Of a stretch of DNA of 64,000 nt, positions 32,237 to 41,689 are shown piece after piece. Below the pieces are notes generated by a model. It was not told the DNA's origin, searched no databases, and worked only from the letters and a program-made list of their open reading frames with translations. The stretch's first letter is position 1. Every line of letters begins with the position of its first letter. This DNA comes from Cladocopium goreaui (lineage: Eukaryota > Sar > Dinophyceae > Suessiales > Symbiodiniaceae), in assembly GCA_947184155.2 (NCBI GenBank), contig CAMXCT020001034.1, positions 121,829-185,828 on the forward strand. The letters run 5' to 3'. Made by a program: the position numbers and the translations under genes.

Positions 32237-32325
32237 ATTGAATAGTGATTATGCCGGCAATTGTAGATTGTCGGCATTGCAAAAACGTCAAGTGCGGCTG
32301 TTTTTTTAATTTATTTTTTTAGCAG

Positions 32326-32883
32326 GAGCCGTGTCACGATGATACCCTTGCATCTGGTGCAAGTGTCTTGTGGGGCTGGCTGAAACGATGTTTGGAAAGT
32401 CCTGCGGCGCCTGATACTACATTGCTTCGAGATGCTGTTCCAGAACAAAAAGATCGCATGCGTATTTTGGCGGTTTTGGCCGACAAGACCATGGGTCAGG
32501 TGGAGGGATTGCATCTTTCGCTTGCTTCTTTGGATGCTCGTGTGGTGGATGCGACGTTGCCGCTTCTTGCTACTTTCGATGAAGTGCAGCAATCGTGGCC
32601 CAGCAAAGCTGTCACGGATTCTGTTGATTTATTGGATTTACCAGGTTACTTCGCCTCCATTGGCATGGAGCATTTGCTGCGGCATCAAGTCGTGGCATTG
32701 TTGTCCTGTGTTTTGCTGAGTGTATCGGAAGAAAGACGACTTCAATGGTGTCGTTTGGTGGGGTTCACCATCGACGCGGACATGTTGGAAGTGGCGAGCC
32801 GTTTGTGGGATGTCCACACACTTACAGCTGCTTGTGAATGGGACAGTTCTGGTGGTTATGAGGATCGTGACAATGTGGTGGAG
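32326..32883 (+). CDS. Exon-array gene, exon 11
   Basis: Acceptor TTTTTTAGCAG|G at 32325 and donor GAG|GTGAGT at 32884 define a 558-bp exon, phase 0 at both ends. It encodes 186 residues of helical protein (LWGWLKRCLESPAAPD ... MEHLLRHQVVALLSCVL ... ACEWDSSGGYEDRDN). The fold is not recognised. Confidence 0.65.
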
Positions 32884-32977
32884 GTGAGTGGTTGTCGAAA
32901 CTATTGTATGGCCTGCGTTAGTTTTTTTTTTCGTGTCTTGCCGGTTCGCGGTGGTTTGGTCTTTGCGTTGCTTGCAG

Positions 32978-33308
32978 GTGGTCCTTGGCATCCTGTGGGG
33001 CACGAAAGCGTTGGTGGTGGATGATGAGGGCGAGGTGCGCCGGCGTCGAGGTAAGTTGGATGCTGCAGACGCGACGTACCTGCGATGCCTGATGCGGAGA
33101 TATGGTTGGGAAAGATTTGACCAGGACGTGGAGGTGTGCTATTGGTCCGAATGTTTTCCATCTGCTCGCTATGGGAACAAGAAGTGTTTACAGTTTGCTT
33201 GGCTTTTGCTGACGCAGTTACTTCATCCTCGCCAGACGCCTGCATTGCAAGCTATGCGCTCACGTCACGATCCAGTGACGGTCGGAGAACTCCGTGATTC
33301 CAGGACGA
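32978..33308 (+). CDS. Exon-array gene, exon 12 (end uncertain)
   Basis: Acceptor CTTGCAG|G at 32977. The exon reads VVLGILWGTKALVVDDEGE ... CYWSECFPSARYGNKKC. A GT donor at 33309 and an acceptor before 33404 would give a short last exon ending at TGA 33451-33453. That overlaps the antisense Rep-like gene, so the 3' end is doubtful. Confidence 0.55.
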
Positions 33309-33352
33309 GTGCGTGTCGTTGTTGTGTGTTTTGTGTACTTTTCTTACCTTTG

Positions 33353-34439
33353 TCACCTTTGCGGGTCATCAATTTTGCACTCTTCCACTTTGACATTCTG
33401 CAGGTGCAATTGAAGTAGCAAGGACGAGCGCATATCTGCGATGTTGGGCGTGACGAACAAATGCGCAGAACCATAATGCCACCCAGCCGCATGTCCACGC
33501 AACCGGATCTGGCTGCGGTGCCCTTCCATGCCAATGATGCTCGAAGTTGCCTGAAGCACTCCTCCCAATGCTCGCTTCAAGGCCACATCCACCTGCGGAT
33601 CTCGCAGCAACTCCCTGAGGTCCGCATTGTCTCCATGCAATGCCATTGCCTTGAGCAATTGGTCCGTGTTGACTTCAGAAATAACACGACAATGTTTGCC
33701 AAAGCCACGACGCATCACATGCGCTTTCGTCGCACGCATCAACTGCAATCGACGCTGCACGTCGTACATCACTGGAAGCAACGTCTCCTGCCCGCATACT
33801 TGGAACAAAGGCGACAAAACTCAAAAACTGAAACCACCAAAACACAACCACCAAACCATCCTGGGAAAACAGAAAACTCAGCAACAATTGTATAAACCAA
33901 ATCCAAAGCACTGAAAGCGACCATCTTGGCAACAAGGCATCACCCTCACTGTAATGCAGTTCTTCCCGAAGCAACAAATATCGAAACACTTCTGTTGCAT
34001 CCATGTTGGCTTCACGCTTCAAAAAAGGCAAGCCATCACCCCATGGAAACAAATCCGGAAACGACATGCCCCAGGTGGCCGGATCAAACATCGACAGCGG
34101 TTCGTCTCTGGTCGGAACAACCAACTTGGAAGGTTTGACTTGGAACATAGCTGATTCCACATTCCGCTCATTTTCAGCCGTGCCACGGGCAATCTTCTGA
34201 ATTCTCCGAATTTTTTGAAGTGTTCGCCTCTCTTGGGCTCCTTCACGACCCAAAAGTTCACCAGGAACAGATGCATCCGGGGCCGGCATTTCATTGTTGA
34301 TGCGGTTGCGAAGCACATCGGCAGCATCGCTCCTTCGCCGCCCACCCTGTCTCACACAGACCTCCTCCACATCCTTCAACACACGCACCCACTTGTTCTG
34401 TTCATCCGCACCATCGTTCAAGCCAACAATGGAAGACAT
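33353..34439 (-). pseudogene. Helitron-like Rep N-terminal fragment (two exons)
   Basis: Exon 1 runs from ATG 34437-34439 to near 33930 and contains FDPATWGMSFPDLFPWGDG, a signature of the region preceding Helitron Rep domains. After an intron of about 130 bp, exon 2 (about 33800 to 33353) contains SSIIGMEGHRSQIRLRG and GSAHLFVTPNIADMR, matching the Helitron_like_N type. The HUH nuclease motifs and the PIF1 helicase that should follow are absent, so this is a truncated fragment or a domesticated piece. It is divergent to the RPA-like gene. Confidence 0.7.
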
Positions 34440-35074
34440 CAAATGACCTGCAGAGGTGGCTCTTGCGGCAGTTTGGTACCGGCCTGGGTTTTTGATGGAT
34501 GTGTTTGGTCTTGGAGTGAGTCAAATTCTCGCACATCGTTATAGAACTGTTTGCCTGGAAACATGTGTGGTATAGTGACGACTTGCGCATTCATCGCTGC
34601 ACCACGTGAACACAACGTGTCTTGCGCACACATCCGTTGATTTCGGGTCTGTGTTGGTTTGTGCATGTTTTGGGATATGTTTCGGATAGTTGTAAGAACT
34701 TGAACTAACTGTTTGTGGATGCTCATTATGAATTGCAGTTGTGTACTTGCACTTCCTTGCCAAGATGTTGTCCTGTCACGGTGTTTGCGTTGATGGCTTC
34801 ACGGTGTAGGCTCAAATCCATTGACCAATTTGGGCATCATGTGCAAGCAAGATGTGTCAACAAAAACGAAAACAGTTGCATGCAGAATGTCAAACAAGCC
34901 ACGGTTTTCTGTTGGGACTGTCCGCGAGACCGCGGCTTGTGCAAGAGCCATTGATTTCTGCAACATAGCGTAAAATCACTGCCAAACACGCACTGTTATA
35001 ATTTGTTTCTCACTTGCCTTCTTTGGTGCTGCATGCACCTATTCGCGGGCCTCTTGTCACCGCGGTCTGAAAAC
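34440..35074. other. Divergent intergenic region
   Basis: Separates the minus Rep fragment and the plus RPA-like gene and carries the hairpin at 34894-34940. No gene seen; a shared promoter region is likely. Confidence 0.5.
34894..34940. repeat. Dispersed hairpin with GGGACTGTCCGCG loop
   Basis: ACAAGCCACGGT (34894-34905) pairs with ACCGCGGCTTGT (34929-34940) over 12 positions with one mismatch, around a 23-nt loop. Confidence 0.75.
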
Positions 35075-37090
35075 ATGTCTTTGCAAGAAGTGACTTTGGA
35101 ACGCATTACGAAGAGCAACACCCACATGGTCATGGTGGTTTTGCGTCTGGTGTACCATGAAATGAAGCAGTTGCCTGGAAAAGATAAGGGCACCTGGTGG
35201 AAGTCGATCGTTCGGCTCGTGGATCAAAAGGGACAGGGACTCTATGCAGAGATCCGGGGATCTTCTGAGAGCGGTGTTCGCAAGCGGGCCCAGGAGTTTT
35301 ACCAACCCAAATACATCCAATTGACGCAAGCTGTTGCAGTGCAGAATTCACTTTTTTTGTCCGGTTTCTCTGCCGATGTCACGAACAAGGGCAAGGTGCG
35401 CGGCCTTTTCCCCACCGCCAGGTCCAACTTTGGTGTTTTGGCGGAACATTCCGAAGGAAAGGAGAGGGCGGATGTCATTGGAAAGGTGACCCGGAAGGAG
35501 ACGCCCACGATGAGAGTCCAAAAGATGACATTGTGGCTGAAGGATGAGTCTTTCAACGAACTGGCTGTGCATCTATGGGGAGGGCGTTTTGTTGCCAAGG
35601 GCAACGAAATCGATGTTGGCTCGGTGGTGCAGGTGGACAATGCTTTGTTGTCGAAGATCCCTGCCGGCATCGAGGCGAGCTGTGAGCACTGGATGGATAG
35701 CAGCAGGAATTGGTTCAGTGCTTTGCATGTCAATCCCACAGGCAGTCGTGTCAAGAAACTGAAGGCTTTGTCCGACACGCGGGGTGAGGCGCTGTCCGTG
35801 CCTTGGCTCCAGACTGCTTCACGTCGAATGGTGTCGGATGGCATGGAGAAGTTCATTTCGTGCTGCGCCACTGTATCTTCGTGCTCTCTGGCGCTTACGG
35901 ATGCGATGTTAGAGGCCGCTGTGTCGCGCTGAACTAGCTTGTAATGAACACGCTTAGTCCGTGTGATTGGGAGTCTTTCTTTGTTGATTGCTTGTTGTGT
36001 TTTCCCTTTCTTTATCATTATCTGTTGTCAGGCACAGCAAGAGATCATCGAAGTGCAGTTGAACTGCGTTTGGGTCACAGGCATCTTGGGGGATCCCATC
36101 TACACGGCATGCAAGAATTGCGCGACGAAGGTTGATTTGATGACCGGGCATTGCAAACGTCATGAAAGTCACAACTGCCAAACGATTCGAGAGGAAGAGG
36201 TATCCATCTTGGCCACAGTGACTTTGGCAGATCACACCGGTGAAGTTGACAGAGTCTTGGTGGATGGGGACAGGTTGCGGTTGCTGGCAAATGCCAAGAG
36301 CAAGGAAGATCTGGTCGCCCTCTTGACGAAGCGTGGTCCGCAGGCCGTGTGCTTTTGTCATCCAGTGGACGTCCGCTTGGCTACCAATGGCCGCAAGCCA
36401 GGCGGCGGCAGATCCAACTTGCCTGCTGCTGCGCAGGGAGTCCTCCAGTCGCAGGAGACGGATCAGGAGAATTTGCCCGAGTGTCAGTTTCAGGTGCTCG
36501 CCGCACAGCACGCTCTCTGCCAGAGGTATTCGGATGCACAGCGTCCGATGATCAAGAAGGTAGTTCGAGTGGAGAATCAGAGGGCGACGGGAATGGTGTT
36601 TCCGATCGCTTGCCCTCATGAGAACCTGTTGTTCTCTGGCTTCGGTACCAAGCTGCGAGCCGCGGCAATCTTTCCCAGCTATGTCACTGTGTTGGTGCGG
36701 GCAGAAGATGAGGAAGCCAAGATCGTTGAGACGGGCACGGGGGACGACAAGGTCATCATGCTGCAGTATGAGAAGGTGGTGGCAGTGGAGGCGTCGTTTC
36801 CCAAGCATTTCCGGGCGGAGGCCTTTTGCCAATTGCAGCAGGCGATTCGCTTCAACATGTGTGATGGCAATGTGCATCTTGTCATCGGCAAGGTGACGGC
36901 GGAAGATGATGGCTCCGACATGGTTTTGGTTACGGAAAGAGTCTTCAAATTGCAATCGGAGGAACAGGTGAAAGCGATCATGGCCGAGCGTGCCGCCATC
37001 GCAGCTGTGCAGATGATTTCTTCGAAAAAAAGACACGCCGTCGACTTGGTTGAGGAAACGCCCTTGAAAGTGAAGAGTGCCAAGTGGTAG
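35075..37090 (+). CDS. RPA1-like single-stranded DNA-binding protein
   Basis: ATG 35075; exon 1 to about 35920, GT-AG intron (about 35921-36031) phase 0, exon 2 36032-37090; about 635 residues, near the usual RPA1 length. Exon 1 has an OB-fold-like portion with IGKVTRKETPTMRVQKMTLW and LAVHLWGGRFVAKGN, as in RPA1 DNA-binding domain B. Exon 2 has a domain-C-like zinc ribbon YTACKNCATKVDLMTGHC (CxxC ... CxxH). RPA-like proteins coat single-stranded DNA in replication and are also carried by some Helitrons; a Helitron-like Rep fragment lies just upstream. Cellular versus transposon origin is open. Confidence 0.65.
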
Positions 37091-37124
37091 TTTTTTTTTG
37101 GCCAATGCAATATCATTGCTGACA

Positions 37125-37154
37125 GTGATGCTACAGGGACTGTCCGTGCATCAC
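37125..37154 (+). repeat. Gene-end hairpin, 16-nt loop
   Basis: GTGATGC (37125-37131) and GCATCAC (37148-37154) flank loop TACAGGGACTGTCCGT. Starts 35 nt after the RPA-like stop. Confidence 0.85.
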
Positions 37155-37266
37155 GCAGCGTGATTCTTTGCACCACGGCTTTTTTTTTATTTCAACCAGC
37201 GTGGTATTTCTGGCTAGGAAAGATCCATGCTGTGGAGGGTCGCAGAAAGTGTGTTGCGTCCTGAAA

Positions 37267-37441
37267 TGTCTGTTAAACACAGAATTTTGACGGGCTTGAT
37301 GCTTCAGGGACTGTCCGTGCATCGAGCGAAAAAGCAAGGAAAATGGTGCTATCCGTGCCATCATGATAAGCATTCGTTTGCGTGCTTTTGTTATTCTTTG
37401 TTTACAGTTTCACCGTACAGAGAAAGTCGTGCAACTGAGGT
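37267..37441. repeat. 175-bp dispersed repeat with hairpin, copy 1
   Basis: Roughly 90% identical to 39419-39592. Starts CTGTTAAACAC and ends near GTGCAACTGAGG. Hairpin arms GCTTGATGC (37294-37302) and GCATCGAGC (37319-37327), with one T-G pair, flank a 16-nt loop TTCAGGGACTGTCCGT. Confidence 0.88.
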
Positions 37442-37742
37442 CACAGAGCAGTGTGTTGCGTCCTCAAAAATGGGGCGATGCGACTTTCTTTCAAAGGATG
37501 TCATCGACAGCATCATGGCATTCCACTGCAGCATGGCACCACTTTTGTAGAAGTATGCATAAATCAATGATATAACGTCTGTTTTTGACAGCATCATGGT
37601 ACCGAGCTTTTTTGGGCTATTCACGCATAGGTTTGCCAGTGATTTGTTGATGGATGTTGCATTTCCGGCTTACATGTCCTAGATTTGTCTTTTTTGCTTT
37701 TTGTTATTGCCCTGTCCCTCGTTCCCTGTCTTTCCGTGCAAG

Positions 37743-38180
37743 ATGGAGCCGGCAGAGGGCAAGGCCGCTGAGGCCGAGGAAATGCCACCCAAAGCAGGTG
37801 CCTGCCAGCCTCGACATGGGCATGAAAGAATTGGTCGTAAAGATTACGGGCCAGCAGCTCTAGTGCTCAGGTCCATCAAGCGGTGCAAGGTGCTTATGAA
37901 CCTTTCGCTCAAGTACCGCTGCCTGGGTGAGACTGTGCTGGCGGAAACTTTGCCGGATCCCACTGCGTGTGCATCCAAGAGAAAATGGGAGACAGCAATA
38001 CAGAAGGCACGTGAGACTCTTCGACTCATGGCCCCAGATGTCGATCCTGACACAGATGTCGACATTAGCCTTGCTGGCACTGATGCACTGCCATGTATTT
38101 CAGCAGGGTGTGAGCTGGAGCTTGCTGAATCTGATGGCGCGCCAGATTTTGATGGCATGCCTGATTTTCAATGGATTTGA
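37743..38180 (+). CDS. Unknown 145-residue protein
   Basis: ATG 37743. Acidic, Ala- and Glu-rich start (MEPAEGKAAEAEEMPPKAG), a basic middle (ERIGRKDYGPAALVLRSIKR, SKRKWETAIQKARETLRLM) and an acidic tail. No domain is recognised. It sits between two gene-end hairpins in the same orientation as its neighbours. Coding potential is moderate. Confidence 0.45.
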   Translation: MEPAEGKAAEAEEMPPKAGACQPRHGHERIGRKDYGPAALVLRSIKRCKVLMNLSLKYRCLGETVLAETLPDPTACASKRKWETAIQKARETLRLMAPDVDPDTDVDISLAGTDALPCISAGCELELAESDGAPDFDGMPDFQWI

Positions 38181-38252
38181 ATCTGGAGGAACTGCCCGTG
38201 TACTTACAAGCTTTGCACTTCTCGCATAATTAAGTCCTGTCGTCCTGTCGTT

Positions 38253-38284
38253 CTCGATGCTGCAAGGACTGTCTGTGCGTCGAG
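38253..38284 (+). repeat. Gene-end hairpin, 16-nt loop
   Basis: CTCGATGC (38253-38260) and GCGTCGAG (38277-38284), eight pairs with one T-G, loop TGCAAGGACTGTCTGT. Starts 73 nt after the preceding stop. The rest of 38181-38689 holds no gene that I can see. Confidence 0.85.
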
Positions 38285-38689
38285 CGACGTGATTCTCATA
38301 CAAATTCGCCTGCTTTGCGGCGGTTTGCACGTTCGGCACAAGGAACTGCAATGCCTGCCTGCACGGTGCTTCGAAAAATGTAAGAGTGCGTTGACGCTGT
38401 CTGACACGGGCAAGTTTCTTGGACGGGCGTGTTGCAGTTCCATTTGTGAAGTGTTCGTCTTGCAATGCAGTGTCGCACTTGGAAATAAGTAATGCAGTTG
38501 GTGATCATGAAAAAATGCGGTGAGGCATCTCTCTGAAATGCATGTTCTGATCTTGCAGTTTATACCTCTAAACTATTGTTACATATATGATTGACGGCAT
38601 CATGGCATGTAGTAATTTTCATGGGGAAATTACTTGGTGTGGACTGCAGTTTTAATTGCTTTGACGTCGGCGGGATTATAGCTGCTGAC

Positions 38690-39418
38690 ATGGAACCCGG
38701 CGCCTTGCATCGTCGTCTGGATGACATCTATCTCCATCGAAGAGAACGGCCTGGTTTGATACTGTCAGCTGTCCATGAACACGCGTCGCCGAACTTGGCG
38801 GAGACACAGCCCATGTCGGTAGAGATTTGTTTTCGTTTGAGCATCTGGCCTCTCCAGCAGCTGAGTGCCCTTCCGGAGTTTCATTTTCTAGTCGACATGG
38901 ATCCACGGGATGCCAGTGTCGATCTCTTATACCAAGAGCATTTACTGCAGTGGATGACTGTGGTGGATTTACTGGGCGACTTGGTTGGTCGCATAGAAAC
39001 GCATCATGGAGGACGTTGTGACAAAAGATACATTTGCATCGCAGCGGAAGGTCATCGCCGATTCGCGGCTCGTGAGAGTTTGACTATTCTTCGTGAGCTT
39101 GCGGATGAGAATTCTGTGGTCTCTCTTGTTGCTCGCCCTTCCAGAGTTGGTAAACAAATGCTGGCTCAATTCTGGCTTCCCAAGCTTGACGCAAAGTTGG
39201 CAGCTCCAGCGTTGGCCCGACTGGACTTGCATTGTTTCCAGGTGATTTTGGCTTGGATCTCACTTTGCGGGTGGTACAACCTATGCAGAGTGAATAGACA
39301 GTGGAGCCGCTGGCTTCGTGCAAACCCGACCTTTCGATCTGTGGTGTCGGATGCGCGTTGGGCCAAGGATCCCGAGTTGCTGTCCATCCAACGGGAGGTG
39401 CGAGCCAACGAGGAGTGA
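38690..39418 (+). CDS. F-box-like protein, 242 residues
   Basis: ATG 38690 (MEPGALHRRLDDIYLHRRE). N-terminal 160 residues unrecognised, with a possible alpha/beta region (FHFLVDMDPRDASVDLLYQE). The C-terminus (LDLHCFQVILAWISLCGWYN, then LCRVNRQWSRWLRANPTF) resembles an F-box helix set, which would bind SKP1 in ubiquitin ligases; position at the C-terminus is unusual. Family call is tentative. Confidence 0.5.
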   Translation: MEPGALHRRLDDIYLHRRERPGLILSAVHEHASPNLAETQPMSVEICFRLSIWPLQQLSALPEFHFLVDMDPRDASVDLLYQEHLLQWMTVVDLLGDLVGRIETHHGGRCDKRYICIAAEGHRRFAARESLTILRELADENSVVSLVARPSRVGKQMLAQFWLPKLDAKLAAPALARLDLHCFQVILAWISLCGWYNLCRVNRQWSRWLRANPTFRSVVSDARWAKDPELLSIQREVRANEE

Positions 39419-39592
39419 TCTGTTAAACGCGGAATTTTTGACGGGCTCGATGCTACAGGGACTGTCCGTGCATCGAGCGAAATGCAATGAAAAGGATGTC
39501 TTCCGTGCCATCATGATAAGCATTCGTTTGCGCGCTTTTGTTATCCTTTGTTTACAGTTTCACCGTACAGAAAAAGTCGTGCAACTAAGGAA
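39419..39592. repeat. 175-bp dispersed repeat with hairpin, copy 2
   Basis: Begins directly after the F-box-like stop. Hairpin arms GCTCGATGC (39445-39453) and GCATCGAGC (39470-39478), nine Watson-Crick pairs, loop TACAGGGACTGTCCGT. Where copy 1 has T-G this copy has C-G. The rest of 39593-40038 has no clear gene. Confidence 0.88.
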
Positions 39593-40038
39593 GGTCATCC
39601 ACTGCATCGCGGTACCGAGCTTATTTGGTGAATTCTATGAGATTTTCGATATGAAAACTCGTGAACATGTGAGATCATCGGCATTATGGTAAGGAGCATG
39701 TTTTTTCCGTATATGCTCGTACAGCAGTTTCTGTTACGCATGCCATGGAGGAGGGCTGGAAACAGCAGTGGTTCTACAGCATCATGGCATCGAGTTTCGG
39801 CTTGCAACTCAGTGTCCGACTTGGAAGTAAGTACTCAGCTGGATCTTAGCGCACCTCTGGTTGAAGGCATCGTTGCATGCTGTAACCGTAGATTAAAACA
39901 ATGATCTGTAGTTGTGTTTGCATTGTTGTCGTTCGCGTGGCTTGCGGATGAATGACCTGTAGTTGTGCATTGCGGATCTGTTAAATCGCTTGCGTCGTGT
40001 TCAAGGTAGGAAACGTTTGTTCGATCACAGTGGCAGCC

Positions 40039-40770
40039 ATGACCACTAGCGCTCGTGAGTGGAGAGCGGCGCGCGAAGAAGATATCAGGAAGGCTTACGC
40101 CGACAAAGAATGTTGGACTGACCTTGACCGCATTACCTGTTGGCACCCTTACAGTTTCGGGTCCATAGAGGAGTGGCCATTGGACGCTGCCGTGATCTGC
40201 AAACCTACGGATCGAGCGTCGGTGCTGCTTGGCAGCATCAAAGCGGCCTGCAGCTTGGAAGACATTTGCCAGGCTCTGTCGGTGAAGGTCACCGTGGTGG
40301 TGACCATGTGCGCAAATGAAATGGAGATTCGAGGCGCCCCAAAGGATTGGGCGCAGTATTTCCAGCAAGAAAATGTCTATCACGTCAAGTGTCATTTGGA
40401 AGACACGACATTGAAGCCGCCGCACCGTTGGGAGGAAAGAATCCCTGACTTGGTAGCTTCTTGTTTGGAACAGTGGAAAATTGTTTGTGGCCAACTCTGG
40501 AAACAGTCCATGCTGGCAGTGACCAGGGGCGAATCCATGCACGTGCTCTTTCATTGCTTTGGAGGCATCAATCGAAGCGTTGGGGCTTTATGTGCTTGGC
40601 TCGTCGTGGGTTACAACTACCCTGCAGAGGATGCCGTCCAGTTGCTGCTTAAGAAAAGACCTTCCTTGCGCCCTTGGCACAATCGCCCCTATGTCTTGGA
40701 GGCTTTGTGGCAGCTGGAAGGTTTGCGGGCCGAGTGGCACATGGAACTGAGCGCGGCGTGCACAAATTGA
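40039..40770 (+). CDS. Dual-specificity phosphatase-like protein
   Basis: ATG 40039; 243 residues. The signature HCFGGINRS fits the HCx2Gx2RS form of Cys-based phosphatases, here preceded by MHVLF and followed by a helix (VGALCAWLVV). An upstream acidic residue in VKCHLEDTTLKPP could be the general acid. After the loop come AEDAVQLLLKKRPSLRPW, typical of DSP domain ends. It would remove phosphate from protein or another phospho-substrate; the substrate is unknown. The stop is only 11 nt before the next hairpin. Confidence 0.7.
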   Translation: MTTSAREWRAAREEDIRKAYADKECWTDLDRITCWHPYSFGSIEEWPLDAAVICKPTDRASVLLGSIKAACSLEDICQALSVKVTVVVTMCANEMEIRGAPKDWAQYFQQENVYHVKCHLEDTTLKPPHRWEERIPDLVASCLEQWKIVCGQLWKQSMLAVTRGESMHVLFHCFGGINRSVGALCAWLVVGYNYPAEDAVQLLLKKRPSLRPWHNRPYVLEALWQLEGLRAEWHMELSAACTN

Positions 40771-40781
40771 TTTGCACCACT

Positions 40782-40811
40782 GTTCGCCTGGAGAAACTGT
40801 TCGTGGCGAAC
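40782..40811 (+). repeat. Gene-end hairpin, 16-nt loop
   Basis: GTTCGCC (40782-40788) and GGCGAAC (40805-40811), loop TGGAGAAACTGTTCGT. Part of a repeat of about 190 bp (40753-40935) whose copies follow. Confidence 0.85.
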
Positions 40812-40971
40812 GTGGTAGATCAGTAGCCAACTGTTGTTTGTCTGTAAAAATTGTTCGATCCTGTAGGGACATCGAAGAAATGGAGTGCAACAGGTGTTAT
40901 CTATGCCATCATGCTATCGAACTTGTTTTTGTGGAATCATTCACTGCGTACACAAACGAATTTGCACCACT

Positions 40972-41001
40972 GTTCGCCTGAGGAAACTGTTCGTGGCGAA
41001 A
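40972..41001 (+). repeat. Gene-end hairpin, 16-nt loop
   Basis: GTTCGCC (40972-40978) and GGCGAA (40995-41000), loop TGAGGAAACTGTTCGT; within repeat copy 40944-41120. Confidence 0.78.
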
Positions 41002-41486
41002 CGTGTTACATGAGTAGCCAAGTGTTGCTTCTCTGTAAATATTGTTCGATCCTGTAGGGACATCGGAGAAATGCAGTGAAACAGGGTGTCGTCCAGGCCA
41101 TCATGATATCGAACTTGTTTTGGGCCCGGAATCATTCACTGCGTTCACTTGTTGTTTTTTGGATACCAATTTTTAAACATTTCCAATCCAAAGCTGTGTT
41201 TGCGCACCTTTGTTTGGAAGTGAGGTCATACACGGCATCATGGTACCGGGCTTATTTGCTATGTCAAACTCCGGAGTCGTGTTTTCAGTTTCGAATTGAA
41301 AGAGCAGATGCTTCGCATTGGATTGTGTGTTATACATTTTTTTGCCTCAGATGTAAACGCATGGACCAGATGCTACATCTGCAGCATCATGGTACCGACT
41401 TTTGCTTGGAAGCAGCTTGTGGGAGCTGGAAGGCTTGCATACCGGGTGGCACTGAGTGCAACTGGCGCAAATTAATCTGTAGCACT

Positions 41487-41516
41487 GTTCGTCTGGAGAG
41501 ACTGTTCGTGACGAAC
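41487..41516 (+). repeat. Gene-end hairpin, 16-nt loop
   Basis: GTTCGTC (41487-41493) and GACGAAC (41510-41516), loop TGGAGAGACTGTTCGT. The C-G pair of the two earlier copies is T-A here. Part of repeat 41465-41680. Confidence 0.87.
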
Positions 41517-41529
41517 ATGCAAAACCAGT

Positions 41530-41563
41530 ATGTTCGTCTGGAGAGACTGTTCGTGACGAACAT
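41530..41563 (+). repeat. Gene-end hairpin, 16-nt loop, tandem to previous
   Basis: ATGTTCGTC (41530-41538) and GACGAACAT (41555-41563), nine pairs, same loop as the copy 43 bp upstream. Confidence 0.87.
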
Positions 41564-41689
41564 GCAAAACCAGTAGCCAACTGTTGTTTGTCTGTAAAGT
41601 TTTTTTTCCATCCTGTAGGGACATCGGAGAAATGCAGTGAAACAGGTGTTATCCTTGCCATCATGATATCGAACTTGCTATCATTCACA

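Noticed and set aside
37125-41563. Gene-end hairpins as integron attC sites
   Set aside because: The layout is similar (gene, then inverted repeat), but there is no integron integrase. The only tyrosine recombinase belongs to a retrotransposon, and the conserved part is the loop rather than the attC core sites.
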